Below, one piece after another: positions 37,223 through 51,682 of a stretch of 64,000 bases of DNA. Source of the DNA: Xanthomonas vesicatoria ATCC 35937 (lineage in GTDB: Bacteria > Pseudomonadota > Gammaproteobacteria > Xanthomonadales > Xanthomonadaceae); the NCBI RefSeq assembly GCF_001908725.1, contig NZ_CP018725.1:930001-994000 (forward strand), given 5' to 3'. The notes under the pieces were generated by a model. It saw nothing but the letters and a program-made list of their open reading frames with translations, was not told the DNA's origin and did not search any database. Made by a program: the position numbers and the translations under genes. How positions within the stretch are numbered: the stretch's first letter is position 1; every line of letters starts with the position of its first letter.

Positions 37223-37722
37223 TGGCGCGGGTCGTCGCTGGCCATCACATCGTCGGTCTGCCTGGCACGGAACTGCGCCAGTGCCTGGCCGATCTGCGGC
37301 TGCTCCGGCGCCAGCATCGCAGCCGCGAACAACGCCGCATTGGCGGCGCCGGCATTGCCAATCGCAAACGTGGCCACCGGAATGCCGGCCGGCATCTGCA
37401 CGATCGACAACAGCGAATCCATGCCATTGAGCGCCTTGGACTGCACCGGCACGCCCAGCACCGGCACCGCCGTCTTGGCCGCCAGCATGCCCGGCAGGTG
37501 CGCCGCACCGCCGGCACCGGCAATGATGGCGCGCAAGCCGCGCCCGCCCGCTTGCTCGGCATAGGTGAACAGCACATCCGGGGTGCGGTGCGCCGAGACC
37601 ACCTTGACCTCGTACGGCACGCCCAGCGCATCGAGCTTCTGAGCTGCGTGTTGCATGGTCTCCCAATCGGAACGGGAGCCCATCACGATGCCGACCAGCG
37701 GCGCGGAGTGGTTGGAGGTCAT
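37219..37722 (-). CDS. purE: N5-carboxyaminoimidazole ribonucleotide mutase
   Basis: This 167-aa protein has the class I PurE motifs [21 protein letters not shown] and [13 protein letters not shown]. It turns N5-CAIR into CAIR, the step after PurK. It is coupled to purK by a 4-bp overlap. Confidence 0.97.
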   Translation of the reverse strand: MTSNHSAPLVGIVMGSRSDWETMQHAAQKLDALGVPYEVKVVSAHRTPDVLFTYAEQAGGRGLRAIIAGAGGAAHLPGMLAAKTAVPVLGVPVQSKALNGMDSLLSIVQMPAGIPVATFAIGNAGAANAALFAAAMLAPEQPQIGQALAQFRARQTDDVMASDDPRQ

Positions 37723-37780
37723 GGCCCTGCCCTGCGGTAAAGACGTATTCTAGCCAATCTCCACGCAAGACAAGACTTCG

Positions 37781-38050
37781 ATGGATCGCAAACTGCTCGA
37801 CCTGCTGTGCTCGCCCGATACCCGCCAGCCGCTTTCGCTGCTGGACGGCAAGGGCCTGGAAGCACTCAACACTGCCATCGCCACCGGAAACCTGCAGCGC
37901 GCCGACGGCACCGCGCAAAGCCAGCCGCTGCGCGAGGCCTTGATCACCCGCGACCGCAAGCAGATCTTCCGCGTCGACGACGGCATTCCGGTGCTGCTGG
38001 CCGAAGAAGCCATCGGCACTGCGCAGATCACCGATTTCCCCGAAAAGTGA
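37781..38050 (+). CDS. Trm112-family small protein (YcaR-like)
   Basis: This 89-aa protein has MDRKLLDLLCSPDTRQPL at the start and an IPVLL motif near the end, as in the YcaR/UPF0434 family. The usual second Cys pair is not evident, so zinc binding is doubtful. Its stop overlaps the nadC GTG by 4 bp. The role is unknown; Trm112 proteins often stabilise methyltransferases. Confidence 0.85.
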   Translation: MDRKLLDLLCSPDTRQPLSLLDGKGLEALNTAIATGNLQRADGTAQSQPLREALITRDRKQIFRVDDGIPVLLAEEAIGTAQITDFPEK

Positions 38051-38928
38051 CTGCGTCAGTGCACACGCTGCCGGAGGCACCGCCAGCCGCGTTGGTCGAT
38101 GCCGAAGTGGCGCGCGCGCTGGCCGAGGACATCGGCAGTGGCGATGTAACCGCTGCACTGCTCTCCGATCAAGCCGACAGCGCGTATCTGTTGTGCAAGC
38201 AGGACGCAGTGATCGCCGGCCGACCCTGGTTCGATGCCACCCATCGTGCGCTCGATCCACAGGTGCGCATCGACTGGCACGTGCACGAAGGCCAGCACGT
38301 CAGCGCCGGCACGGTGCTGGCCACCCTGCAAGGCCGCAGCCGCAGCCTGGTCAGTGCCGAACGTACCTCTCTAAATTTCCTGCAGACGCTCTCTGCCACT
38401 GCCACCGCCACCGCAGCCTATGTGGCCGAAGTGGCGGGCACCGGCGCCCGCATCCTGGACACGCGCAAGACCCTGCCGGGCCTGCGCATGGCGCAGAAAT
38501 ACGCGGTGCGCTGCGGCGGCGGCGACAATCACCGCATCGGCTTGTTCGACACGGTGATGCTCAAGGAAAACCACATCCGCGCCGCCGGCTCGCTGAGTGC
38601 GGCCGTGCAGGCAGCACGCGCGCAGCAAGCGCAGCTGCCGCTGGTGGTGGAAGTGGAAACGCTCGCGCAGCTGCGCGAGGCCTTGCAGGTGGGCTGCACG
38701 CGCATCCTCATCGACGACTTCGATCCGGCGATGCGTCGCGAGGCAGTGCGCATCGTTGCCGCGCTGCCGGCGGATCAGCGCATCCCGCTGGAAGTCTCCG
38801 GCAGCGTCGACCTGGCCGGCATCCGCGCAATTGCACAGGATGGCGTGGACTGCATTTCCATCGGCGGCTTGACCAAGCATGTGCAAGCAGTGGATCTGTC
38901 GCTCAAACTCGGCCCGCCGCCGCACTGA
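38047..38928 (+). CDS. nadC: quinolinate phosphoribosyltransferase
   Basis: Start GTG 38047 overlaps the previous stop (GTGA). The 293-aa protein has EDIGSGDVTAALL, SAERTSLNFLQTLSATAT, RILDTRKTLPGLR, GGGDNHRIGL and EVSGSVDLAGIRAIA, all NadC signatures. It makes nicotinate mononucleotide from quinolinate and PRPP in NAD synthesis. Confidence 0.97.
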   Translation: MTASVHTLPEAPPAALVDAEVARALAEDIGSGDVTAALLSDQADSAYLLCKQDAVIAGRPWFDATHRALDPQVRIDWHVHEGQHVSAGTVLATLQGRSRSLVSAERTSLNFLQTLSATATATAAYVAEVAGTGARILDTRKTLPGLRMAQKYAVRCGGGDNHRIGLFDTVMLKENHIRAAGSLSAAVQAARAQQAQLPLVVEVETLAQLREALQVGCTRILIDDFDPAMRREAVRIVAALPADQRIPLEVSGSVDLAGIRAIAQDGVDCISIGGLTKHVQAVDLSLKLGPPPH

Positions 38929-38991
38929 TTTCACGTCTGCGCGCAGGCCGCTCTGGCAGCCTGCGGCGATTGCTTTTGTGCAGGATGTTCG

Positions 38992-40044
38992 ATGACCGTA
39001 AGACCCTGGCCGTGGATGTGCCTGCTGCTTGCAGGATTGGGAAGCAGCGCTGCGGCTGCAGAAGTGTGCGATATGCCACCGCGTTTTGGGACCAGCCCTG
39101 CCGCCATTGCCATCGTGCGCACGGCCTGCAACGAACATCGTCTGTGGCAACACCCGTTTATCGATGCCAAGGGGCGCCTCGCCAGCCTGGGCGTGACCGA
39201 AGCCGAATCCGGCTATCTCGCCGATGATGGCGTCGTGGCGTGGCAACGCGTCGCAGGCTATTGGCGCGATAGCGGCACGCTCGCCTCGATGGGCGGACGT
39301 CCCGGCGCATCGAGTTGCGCCGCATTGGATGGCACCCGCTACACCGCCAGCGACTGTCGCGCCTTTCTGATCGACAACCCGTGGTCGGCCGCCTTCATTT
39401 CATGGGTGATGACGCAAGCGAGACTGAGCGGGTTTCATCGCTCCGCGCGCCATCTGGACTACATCCGCAGCGCGTACAACGATGGCGCCACCGGCCCTTA
39501 CCAGTTCGCCGACCCTGCGGTGGAAAAACCCGCGCCTGGCGACATGCTGTGCCTGCTGCGCGGGCGCAGCGTGGCGCTCGGCTACGCAGGATTGAAGGCC
39601 GCCCTGGGCGGCAGTGCACCGATGCCATGGCAATCGCATTGCGACGTGGTGGTGGCTGCCAATGTCGGCGGTGATCGCACGCTGTATCTGATTGGCGGCA
39701 ATGTGTTCAACACCGTGATGATGCGCAAGATGCCGCTGGACCGCGCCGGCCGCGTGGTATTACCGACGCCGCAGTCCGACAGCGCGCAGGATCAGAACGA
39801 AGACAGCCTTGGCGTCGCCAGCGAATGCACGCCGGCACACGAAGAACTGTGCGACTTCAACCGACGCGACTGGGCGGCGCTGCTGAAACTGCGTCCCGAC
39901 GCGGCAATGCTGGCACCACCGCCAACCGAACCACCGCCTGCACCCACCGCACCGCCTGCCGAGCAGACGATGCCTGCAGGCTTCCCACGCGTGGTGCCGC
40001 CGCGCCCGGAAACGCAACCGGCGCCGACGCAGCAGCCGGGGTGA
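38992..40044 (+). CDS. secreted DUF2272 protein
   Basis: This 350-aa protein has a signal peptide (MCLLLAGLGSSAAAAE), a DUF2272 domain (about residues 75-260; NPWSAAFISWVMTQA, PAPGDMLCLLRG, HCDVVVAANV) and a Pro-rich tail of about 50 residues. DUF2272 resembles NlpC/P60-like folds with a His near the end of the core (HCDVV), but the enzyme activity is unproven. It is 63 bp after nadC and may be read through from it. Confidence 0.8.
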   Translation: MTVRPWPWMCLLLAGLGSSAAAAEVCDMPPRFGTSPAAIAIVRTACNEHRLWQHPFIDAKGRLASLGVTEAESGYLADDGVVAWQRVAGYWRDSGTLASMGGRPGASSCAALDGTRYTASDCRAFLIDNPWSAAFISWVMTQARLSGFHRSARHLDYIRSAYNDGATGPYQFADPAVEKPAPGDMLCLLRGRSVALGYAGLKAALGGSAPMPWQSHCDVVVAANVGGDRTLYLIGGNVFNTVMMRKMPLDRAGRVVLPTPQSDSAQDQNEDSLGVASECTPAHEELCDFNRRDWAALLKLRPDAAMLAPPPTEPPPAPTAPPAEQTMPAGFPRVVPPRPETQPAPTQQPG

Positions 40045-40493
40045 ATCGGCAAGCCTTCTGTCGGAGGGCGCTCCCGAACGCAGCCTGGTGAATAACAACG
40101 CGGCGTGCGCCGGATTGCGATAGACGTCTTACGTTTGCGTTTGCACGTTTGCAAGCCTCGACGTCCGCTGCGCCGGGCCGATTCGGTCCACTCATGTGCG
40201 AAAGAAATCGAAGACCTTTCGCCGAGACGACGATGCTCCGGTTAAGGCAGGCACTTCCGAGCGCAATTCCCGGACAGACAAGCCACACGCCCGTCCCGGC
40301 CCGGCGGTGACGCCACAGACTTCAACCTACGGGTTCCGCGCCGCGCCTCGTGGGGCGTGCCAGTTAGAGCGTAACTTCTCTCCACGAGCACTGCGACGAA
40401 ACGTCCGGCACATGCGCTCCGCGCCGGTGGCGCTAGTGCTGGCAGCGCCACGCGTTCCACACGCGACGCACGACATGTGACGAATTCGACCCA
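40045..40493. other. non-coding gap between the DUF2272 gene and pnp
   Basis: About 450 bp without a supportable gene. Open frames here (for example 40196-40480 on the plus strand) are Arg-rich, lack ribosome sites and look like chance. The pnp terminator follows immediately. Confidence 0.6.
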
Positions 40494-40523
40494 TAAAAAA
40501 AAGCGGGCCGAAGCCCGCTTTTT
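40494..40523. terminator. Rho-independent terminator after pnp
   Basis: GCGGGC and GCCCGC around CGAA form a stem flanked by an A-run and a T-run, so it can stop transcription in both directions. It lies 25 bp after the pnp stop. Confidence 0.9.
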
Positions 40524-40547
40524 CGGTGACGCATCAACCAGCGGCGA

Positions 40548-42662
<2,115 letters not shown>

Positions 42663-42782
42663 GGAGGTTTTTTCCTTAGGTGTAACTGTCTTCGTTGGAC
42701 CGTCGTCGACCCATGCCGAGAACGGGCGGCCGGGAGGCTCCGGCCCATGAACTTGGTGATGCGATGACGCGTTTGCGAAGGA

Positions 42783-42817
42783 CCAAAACAAAACCGCGGC
42801 GCATCGCTGCGCCGCGG
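42783..42817 (-). terminator. rpsO-pnp intercistronic stem-loop
   Basis: CCGCGGCGCA and TGCGCCGCGG form a perfect 10-bp stem (42794-42817), followed on the minus strand by TTTTGTTTTGG. It probably ends most rpsO transcripts; in E. coli the same interval holds a terminator and the RNase III site for pnp autoregulation. Confidence 0.85.
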
Positions 42818-42830
42818 CGGTAGGACTCGA

Positions 42831-43091
42831 TTAGCGGCGCAGGCCGAGCTTCTCGATCAGCGACTTGTAGCGGTCGTTGTCCTTCTTCTTCAGGTAGTCG
42901 AGCAGGCTGCGACGACGGTTGACCATCTGCAGCAGACCACGACGGCTGTGGTGATCCTTCTTGTGGGTCTTGAAGTGACCGGTCAGCAGCTCGATGCGTG
43001 CGGTCAGCAGAGCGACCTGCACTTCCGGCGAACCGGTGTCCTGGGCGCTGCGCTTGTTGTCTTCAATAACTTTCTGGGTGTCGACAGACAT
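42831..43091 (-). CDS. rpsO: 30S ribosomal protein S15
   Basis: The start at ATG 43091 gives [20 protein letters not shown], 86 aa, with the S15 signature [22 protein letters not shown]. It binds 16S rRNA in the platform of the small subunit. A promoter lies at 43207-43235 with a leader of about 110 nt. Confidence 0.98.
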   Translation of the reverse strand: MSVDTQKVIEDNKRSAQDTGSPEVQVALLTARIELLTGHFKTHKKDHHSRRGLLQMVNRRRSLLDYLKKKDNDRYKSLIEKLGLRR

Positions 43092-43206
43092 GATGTGTTC
43101 TCGATAGATGCGTGGTCGACAGGAACGTGCATGACGCACCGTCGGACTCGCCGTTTGCTAGGGATATGCGCGCTTGGCGCTGAGGTGCCCAGATCGGGGC
43201 CGCGAA

Positions 43207-43235
43207 ATTGTACCGTTGCATGACGCCAGGAACAA
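43207..43235 (-). promoter_or_regulatory. promoter of rpsO
   Basis: Minus-strand -35 TTGTTC (43230-43235) and -10 TACAAT (43207-43212) are separated by 17 nt, just after the truB stop, and give a leader of about 110 nt before rpsO. Confidence 0.78.
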
Positions 43236-43247
43236 GTTGACTAAACC

Positions 43248-44174
43248 TTAACAACCCGCAGTCTCGTTCAGTCCATTGAACAGGCGCTGCGGCGACAGCC
43301 GACCGTCAGCGTCAACAAGGCCAAGGCCTGACGGGCGTCCATCCGGGCCGAAAACGGCCACCTGACCGACTGGAAATGCGGGGTCGCGCAAGCGTTGCCC
43401 CATCCGAAAGCGGGTCGCATGCGCCTGGTCGAGGGTGATCTGCGCAAAATCGGCCAGCCCGGCCTGGATCGGCAGCAGCAGATCCTCCGCCCGTGTGCCC
43501 GTTTCCAATGCCGCGCTCAACACTTCAAGTGTGATCATTTGTGGCGACCGGAACGGCTCCACCCACAGCCGGCGCAGCGAAGCGATATGCGCGCCGCAGC
43601 CGAGCACTTCACCCAGATCGCGGGCCAGGCTACGGATGTAGGTGCCGGAGCCACAGGTCACGCGCACTTGCAGACGCGGCGCCTGGTAGCCGATCAATTC
43701 GATCGCATGCACCTCGACTTCGCGCACCGGCGCCTCGATTTCCTCGCCCCGGCGTGCCTTGGCATACAGCGGCTCACCGCCCTGCTTGAGCGCGGAATAG
43801 ATCGGAGCCTGCTGCTGGATGCGCCCGATAAATGGAGCCAAGGCCGCACGCAATGCGTCTTCGCTCAACGCCGGCACTGCACGCTCGCGCAGCGGCTCGC
43901 CGTCGGCATCGTCGGTATCGGTGGTGACGCCCAATACCACCTCGGCGTCGTATGCCTTGGCCGAACCAAGCAGCAAGCCGGCGATCTTGGTTGCCTCGCC
44001 CAGGCATAACGGCAGCAAGCCGGTGGCCAGCGGGTCAAGGCTGCCAGTGTGGCCACCTTTTTCGGCACGCAACAGGCGGCGCGCGGCCTGCAACGCATTA
44101 TTGGAGCTGAGCCCGGCCGGTTTATCCAGCAACAGGATGCCGTGTAGCGGGCGATAGACGATGCGGGGTTTCAA
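43248..44174 (-). CDS. truB: tRNA pseudouridine-55 synthase
   Basis: This 308-aa protein has the catalytic motif [24 protein letters not shown] (in residues 40-63), [20 protein letters not shown] and [18 protein letters not shown], all typical of TruB. It makes pseudouridine 55 in the T loop. It lies 80 bp after rbfA in the rimP-nusA-infB-rbfA-truB order. Confidence 0.97.
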   Translation of the reverse strand: MKPRIVYRPLHGILLLDKPAGLSSNNALQAARRLLRAEKGGHTGSLDPLATGLLPLCLGEATKIAGLLLGSAKAYDAEVVLGVTTDTDDADGEPLRERAVPALSEDALRAALAPFIGRIQQQAPIYSALKQGGEPLYAKARRGEEIEAPVREVEVHAIELIGYQAPRLQVRVTCGSGTYIRSLARDLGEVLGCGAHIASLRRLWVEPFRSPQMITLEVLSAALETGTRAEDLLLPIQAGLADFAQITLDQAHATRFRMGQRLRDPAFPVGQVAVFGPDGRPSGLGLVDADGRLSPQRLFNGLNETAGC

Positions 44175-44254
44175 TGGATCGGTGCTCGAATCGGACGCCG
44201 TGCGCGTCCGCGGGAATCCAGGGGCGCAGCAATCTCGCCCAGCCGACGCAGCGC

Positions 44255-44647
44255 TTAGCGCTGCTCGGCGTCTTCATCGCTGGACGTGGCCTGCGGACCG
44301 ACATCGTCCAGGTCACGCAGCAGGTTATCGATCCGTTCGCCACGGTCGACTGAGTCGTCGTAGTGAAAGTGCAGCTCGGGCACGTGGCGCAGTTTCATTG
44401 CGCGCGCCAGCTGCGTGCGCAGCTGCCCGGCGATTTCCTTGAGCCCCTTGACCGCTTCGGCCGAACGCTCTTGCTGCAGCGCGGTGACGAACACCTTGGC
44501 GTGCGCCAGGTCACGGCTGATCTCGACATCGGAAACGCTGACCGACGGCAGGCCGTGATCACGCACGGCCGCGTGCACGATCGTGCCGAGGTCGCGACGC
44601 ACCTGCGCCGAGACGCGGTCGGTGCGATGGAATGATTTGGTTGGCAT
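44255..44647 (-). CDS. rbfA: 30S ribosome-binding factor A
   Basis: The start at ATG 44647 gives [20 protein letters not shown], 130 aa, with the KH-like fold features ([19 protein letters not shown] and [20 protein letters not shown]). It helps 30S maturation and cold adaptation. It follows infB by 146 bp. Confidence 0.96.
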   Translation of the reverse strand: MPTKSFHRTDRVSAQVRRDLGTIVHAAVRDHGLPSVSVSDVEISRDLAHAKVFVTALQQERSAEAVKGLKEIAGQLRTQLARAMKLRHVPELHFHYDDSVDRGERIDNLLRDLDDVGPQATSSDEDAEQR

Positions 44648-44793
44648 GGTCGTGGACCTGGTTGATTCGGAGGGCCAGATGGCACCGAAGCCAAAAACGA
44701 ACGCGGGCGGCCATGCCGCCCTCGCCTTGCAGAACGTGCGCGACGCGATGCGCCAGCGCGGTAAATCGGGGCCCGCAGAGGCCCCGATTCCCC

Positions 44794-47502
<2,709 letters not shown>

Positions 47503-47597
47503 TCGGATCCTATGATCTGGTTGGCGCCCCCTCGCCCAGAGCAAGGGAAACGCTGATTCTAAGCCCTGATGGGGTCAGGGCGCGGTTCATTGCCGGC

Positions 47598-49109
47598 TCA
47601 TTCGCCGCGCTCCAAACGGGCGATCTCCTCGGCGCGGGCCGCCAGGATCAGCGCCGCGGCGCGCTCCTGGGTCATGCCCTCGATGCCGAAGTCGACGATC
47701 TCGTCCGCTGCCAGGTCGGACAAGTCCTCGCTGGTGCGCACGCCGTGCTCGGCCAGAGCAAAGGCCGTTTCCTCGTCCATCCCCTCCAGCGCCAGCAGGT
47801 CCTCGGTGGGCTGAGTTCCTTCCAGGCCTTCCTCCTCGGCCAGCGCAGCGTTGAGCAACGCATCGCGGGCACGGGCACGCAGCTCTTCGACGATGTCTTC
47901 GTCGAAGCCTTCCACCGCCAGCAGTTCGCCAACCGGGACGTAAGCGATTTCTTCGACAGTGTTGAAGCCTTCGGACACCAGGATCGCGGAGATTTCTTCG
48001 TCCACTTCCAGGCGATCCATGAACAGCTGGCGCGCCGATGCCTGTTCAGCCTCGGACTTGGCTGCCACCTGATCGGCGGTCATCACATTGAGCTGCCAAC
48101 CGGTCAGGCGACTGGCCAGACGCACGTTCTGGCCGCCCTTGCCGATCGCCTGCGCCAGGCGGTCTTCTGCCACGGCCAGGTCCATCGAGTGCTTGTCTTC
48201 ATCGACGATGATCGACTGCACTTCGGCAGGCGCCATCGCGTTGATCACGAAGTTGGCCGGGTTCTCGTTCCACAACACGATGTCCACGCGCTCGCCATTG
48301 AGCTCGTTGGACACCGCCTGCACGCGCGAACCGCGCATGCCGATACAGGCGCCGATTGGATCGGTGCGGGTGTCGTGCGCGATCACGGCGATCTTGGCGC
48401 GGTCGCCCGGGTCACGTGCGCAGGCCTTGATCTCGACCAGGCCCTGGCCCACTTCCGGCACTTCCAGCTTGAACAGCTCGATCATGAATTCCGGTGCGGC
48501 GCGGCTGATAAACAGCTGCGGGCCACGCGGTTCGGAGCGCACTTCGGCCAGGTAGCCGCGCACGCGGTCGCCCGGGCGCAGCACATCGCGCGGAATGCCC
48601 TTGTCCTTCGGAATGAAGGCTTCGGCATTGCCGCCCAGATCGACAAAGATGTTGCCGCGCTCGGCGCGCTTGACCACACCGGTGATCAGCTCGCCCACGC
48701 GATCCTTCCAGGCATCCACCACCTGTTGGCGCTCGGCCTCGCGCACACGCTGCACGATCACCTGCTTGGCAGCCTGCGCGGCGATACGGCCGAAATCCGG
48801 GTTTTCGATCTGTTCTTCGATGTAGTCGCCCACCTCGACGCCGTCGGCTTCGTCGATGGCATCCATCAGACGCACCTGGCGATCCGGCGACTCCATCACC
48901 ACATCGTCGGCCACAACTTCCCAACGGCGGAAGGTTTCGTAGTTACCGTCCTTGTGGTCGATGGTCACGCGCGTCAGCACGTCCTGGTCGGGATAGCGCT
49001 TCTTCGCTGCGGAAGCCAGCGCGGCCTCGATCGCATCGAAGATCACTTCGCGCGGCACGCCCTTTTCGTTGGCCACCGCATCCACTACCAGCAAAAGTTC
49101 CTTGCTCAT
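47598..49109 (-). CDS. nusA: transcription termination/antitermination factor NusA
   Basis: This 503-aa protein has an N-terminal RNAP-binding domain, S1 (GELITGVVKRAERGNIFVDL), KH1 and KH2 (CIGMRGSRVQAVSNELNGE; AIGKGGQNVRLASRLTGW) and two acidic C-terminal repeats as in E. coli. It controls pausing, termination and antitermination. It is 4 bp after rimP. Confidence 0.98.
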   Translation of the reverse strand: MSKELLLVVDAVANEKGVPREVIFDAIEAALASAAKKRYPDQDVLTRVTIDHKDGNYETFRRWEVVADDVVMESPDRQVRLMDAIDEADGVEVGDYIEEQIENPDFGRIAAQAAKQVIVQRVREAERQQVVDAWKDRVGELITGVVKRAERGNIFVDLGGNAEAFIPKDKGIPRDVLRPGDRVRGYLAEVRSEPRGPQLFISRAAPEFMIELFKLEVPEVGQGLVEIKACARDPGDRAKIAVIAHDTRTDPIGACIGMRGSRVQAVSNELNGERVDIVLWNENPANFVINAMAPAEVQSIIVDEDKHSMDLAVAEDRLAQAIGKGGQNVRLASRLTGWQLNVMTADQVAAKSEAEQASARQLFMDRLEVDEEISAILVSEGFNTVEEIAYVPVGELLAVEGFDEDIVEELRARARDALLNAALAEEEGLEGTQPTEDLLALEGMDEETAFALAEHGVRTSEDLSDLAADEIVDFGIEGMTQERAAALILAARAEEIARLERGE

Positions 49110-49113
49110 TTAG

Positions 49114-49704
49114 TCACTCCGCGCGCGGCTTGCCAGCCGCCGACTCGTTGGATGGTTTCTTCTTGTCGTGCCCGGGTTTTTTCGGGCCGGGCTTATTCGG
49201 TTTTTGCGGCGCCAAGCCCAAAGCGACCCAATCCGGCAGGATGCGCGCCTTGTCGATGTTGTCGAAGCCGATCTGTACGTCCTTGCCGTCGACCGAAAAC
49301 ACCACGGCATCGGCTTCCGTCTCGGTACGCAGGATCTGACCCTGAAACCGGCGCCGACCATCCTGCGCAAGCTTCAACACGATCTTTGCGGACTCGCCGG
49401 CATGGCGCGCGAATTGTTCGAGGGTGAACAGCGGACGGTCCACGCCTGGCGAAGACACCTCCAGGGTGTAGTTGCCACTGATCGGGTCTTCGACGTCGAG
49501 CTGGGCTGACACTTCGCGGCTCACGCGCTCGCAATCGTCGACGTTGATCACACGCTCGGGCTGTTCGGCCAGCGGCACATCGATGTAAAGGCGCAACGTG
49601 GCGCCACCTGGTGCAGGAAGATACTCCACGCCCAGCAGTTCCAGGCCCAGGGACTCAACCGTTGGACTCAGCAGATTCGCGATTTCGGTCGCTTTTTCGC
49701 TCAC
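49114..49704 (-). CDS. rimP: ribosome maturation factor RimP
   Basis: This 196-aa protein has [38 protein letters not shown] and [10 protein letters not shown], the RimP signature. It has an extra Lys/Pro-rich C-terminal tail of about 30 residues ([14 protein letters not shown]). It is needed for 30S assembly and is first in the rimP-nusA-infB operon. Confidence 0.96.
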   Translation of the reverse strand: MSEKATEIANLLSPTVESLGLELLGVEYLPAPGGATLRLYIDVPLAEQPERVINVDDCERVSREVSAQLDVEDPISGNYTLEVSSPGVDRPLFTLEQFARHAGESAKIVLKLAQDGRRRFQGQILRTETEADAVVFSVDGKDVQIGFDNIDKARILPDWVALGLAPQKPNKPGPKKPGHDKKKPSNESAAGKPRAE

Positions 49705-49770
49705 AGACTGCCCTGATCAGATGATTGCCAGTAGAACCCCGGCAACCGGCAGCAAACTTTCCGGTTCCGG

Positions 49771-49799
49771 AAAAAACAAGGGGCCCGATGGGCCCCTTG
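49771..49799 (-). terminator. second terminator between tRNA-fMet and rimP
   Basis: CAAGGGGCCC and GGGCCCCTTG form a 10-bp stem, followed on the minus strand by TTTTTT. It lies about 70 nt upstream of the rimP start, so rimP transcription must read through it or start after it. Confidence 0.85.
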
Positions 49800-49803
49800 C
49801 GTG

Positions 49804-49830
49804 AAAAAAGCCCGACCTCTCAGGGTCGGC
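49804..49830 (-). terminator. first terminator after tRNA-fMet
   Basis: GCCGACC and GGTCGGGC pair around CTGAGA, followed on the minus strand by TTTTTT. With the next hairpin it forms a tandem terminator. Confidence 0.85.
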
Positions 49831-49901
49831 GTAAAGACGGGAACATGCGTCCTTACGATCCAAGAAGTTGAATCACTGCAGTAAAGCAACAATTCGAAAC
49901 T

Positions 49902-49978
49902 TGGTAGCGGGGGCAGGATTTGAACCTGCGACCTTCGGGTTATGAGCCCGACGAGCTGCCAGACTGCTCCACCCCGCA
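49902..49978 (-). tRNA. initiator tRNA-fMet (CAT)
   Basis: The minus strand reads TGCGGGGTGGAGCAG at the 5' end, with anticodon loop CTCATAA closed by three G-C pairs (GGG/CCC), the initiator hallmark, and position 1 unpaired with 72. T arm and encoded CCA are present. It precedes rimP-nusA-infB, as metY does in E. coli. Confidence 0.97.
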
Positions 49979-49989
49979 GCAGAAGCGGA

Positions 49990-50018
49990 ATTATGAAGAA
50001 CTTGAGCGGCAATTGCAA
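49990..50018 (-). promoter_or_regulatory. promoter of tRNA-fMet
   Basis: Minus-strand -35 TTGCAA (50013-50018) and -10 CATAAT (49990-49995) are separated by 17 nt; the -10 ends 11 nt before the tRNA. Confidence 0.75.
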
Positions 50019-50185
50019 GCCCTAGTTTTTCATCTGTTGGACACCGTGGTGGCTGTTCAACGTCGCGGCGAATGATAACCGCAATGCAACAAAAACGAAA
50101 CACTAATCACAAGTTTATTTCAGATCCGCGCCATGTGCGCGCAACAAGATGTCGCAAAGAACACGACACTCGCGTACGAACGCGC

Positions 50186-51652
50186 TTAGGCGAGGCCGGC
50201 AAACGCCCGCTGGCACCACACCATGATCGGACTCCAGGCCAGGCCCAGCGCGAGCAACGCAAGCGCGTTGACGCCCAGCACCGTGCCCAGTACGCGGTCG
50301 TTGTTCGCCGGCAATGGCTCGCCGACCGGCTCGTCGAAGTACATGACCTTGATGACACGCAGGTAGTAGTACGCACCGATCACCGCGCAGATCACACCCA
50401 CCAGCGCCAGCCACAGCATGTCGCCCTTCACTGCCGCGCCGAGCACGGCCAGCTTGGTCCAGAAGCCCAGGAACGGCGGAATACCGGCCAGCGAGGCCAT
50501 GATGCACAGCACCAGGCCGGCCATCCACGGATTGCGCGCGTTGAGGCCCTTGAAGTCGTCGATGTTCTCGGCTTCGAAGCCATTGCGCGACAGCGCGATG
50601 ATGGCGCCGAAGGAAGCGGTCGACATGATGGTGTAGCTCACTGCATAGAACATCGCAGCCGCATAGCCTTCTTCGCCACCACCGGCCACGCCCATCAGCA
50701 GGAAGCCGATGTGCGACACCGTCGAATACGCAAGCATGCGCTTGAGATTGCTCTGCGCGATGGCCATCAGATTGCCGATGACCAGCGACAGCGCCGACAA
50801 GCCGCCAATCAACAGATGCCACTGCGGCGACAGCGGACCCATGCCCACTTCCAATAGGCGGTAGGTCATGCCGAACGCCGCCAACTTGGGTGCTGAGCTG
50901 ATGAACAGCGCGATCGGTGCCGGCGCGCCCTGATAGACGTCGGGCAGCCACATATGGAATGGCGCCGCGCCCAGCTTGAATGCCACACCAGCGATCATGA
51001 AGATGGTGCCGGTCAGCAGCAGCGTGCGCTCGCCAGAGCCTTCGATCGCGTCATGGATGCCAGCCAGGCTCAAGGTGCCGGTGGCGCCATAGACCAGCGA
51101 CATGCCGTACAACAACAGACCCGATGCCAACGAACCCAACACGAAATACTTCATCGCCGCTTCGGTCGCCAGGCCGTTGTCGCGGTTGGATGCGACCAGC
51201 GCGTACGAGCACAGCGCCAGCAATTCCAGCCCCAGATAGACCATCAACAGGCTGCCGGCCGATGCCAGCAGCATCATGCCGGCGGTAGCGAACAGCACGA
51301 GCACCGGGATTTCGCCCTGGTAGAGATTGCGCTCGCGCAGATAGGTCCATCCATACACCAGGCTCAACCCACTGACGAGCACGATCACGGTCTTCATTAC
51401 GTCCGCGGCGGTGTCGCGCACGAACATGCCGTTGAAGATGTCGCCCTGCCCGCCCGTGCCAGTCGCCAACAACGCGAGCACCACGGCAAGAACGGCGACG
51501 GAGAACAGGTGGGTCCAGACCTTGTTCCGCTGGCTCATGAACAGGTCGAACATCAGCAGTGCGAAGGCGCCACCGATCAGCACCAGCTCTGGAACGAGCG
51601 GAGCCAGGTCGGCGGTGGTCAACGGCACGAGCGTTGGCGTGGTCATCATCAA
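50186..51652 (-). CDS. nuoN: NADH-quinone oxidoreductase subunit N
   Basis: This 488-aa protein has about 14 membrane helices and the antiporter-type proton_antipo_M domain, with SLLMVYLGLELLALCSYALV and FKLGAAPFHMWLPDVYQGAP. It is one of three proton-pumping membrane subunits of complex I and the last gene of the operon. The gap of about 200 bp to tRNA-fMet shows no clear nuo terminator. Confidence 0.96.
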   Translation of the reverse strand: MMMTTPTLVPLTTADLAPLVPELVLIGGAFALLMFDLFMSQRNKVWTHLFSVAVLAVVLALLATGTGGQGDIFNGMFVRDTAADVMKTVIVLVSGLSLVYGWTYLRERNLYQGEIPVLVLFATAGMMLLASAGSLLMVYLGLELLALCSYALVASNRDNGLATEAAMKYFVLGSLASGLLLYGMSLVYGATGTLSLAGIHDAIEGSGERTLLLTGTIFMIAGVAFKLGAAPFHMWLPDVYQGAPAPIALFISSAPKLAAFGMTYRLLEVGMGPLSPQWHLLIGGLSALSLVIGNLMAIAQSNLKRMLAYSTVSHIGFLLMGVAGGGEEGYAAAMFYAVSYTIMSTASFGAIIALSRNGFEAENIDDFKGLNARNPWMAGLVLCIMASLAGIPPFLGFWTKLAVLGAAVKGDMLWLALVGVICAVIGAYYYLRVIKVMYFDEPVGEPLPANNDRVLGTVLGVNALALLALGLAWSPIMVWCQRAFAGLA

Positions 51653-51682
51653 ATCCTGAGAATCAAAACGTACGGCAAGCGG

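Noticed and set aside
40196..40480. 94-aa open frame upstream of the pnp terminator
   Set aside because: Arg/Pro-rich chance frame without start signals.
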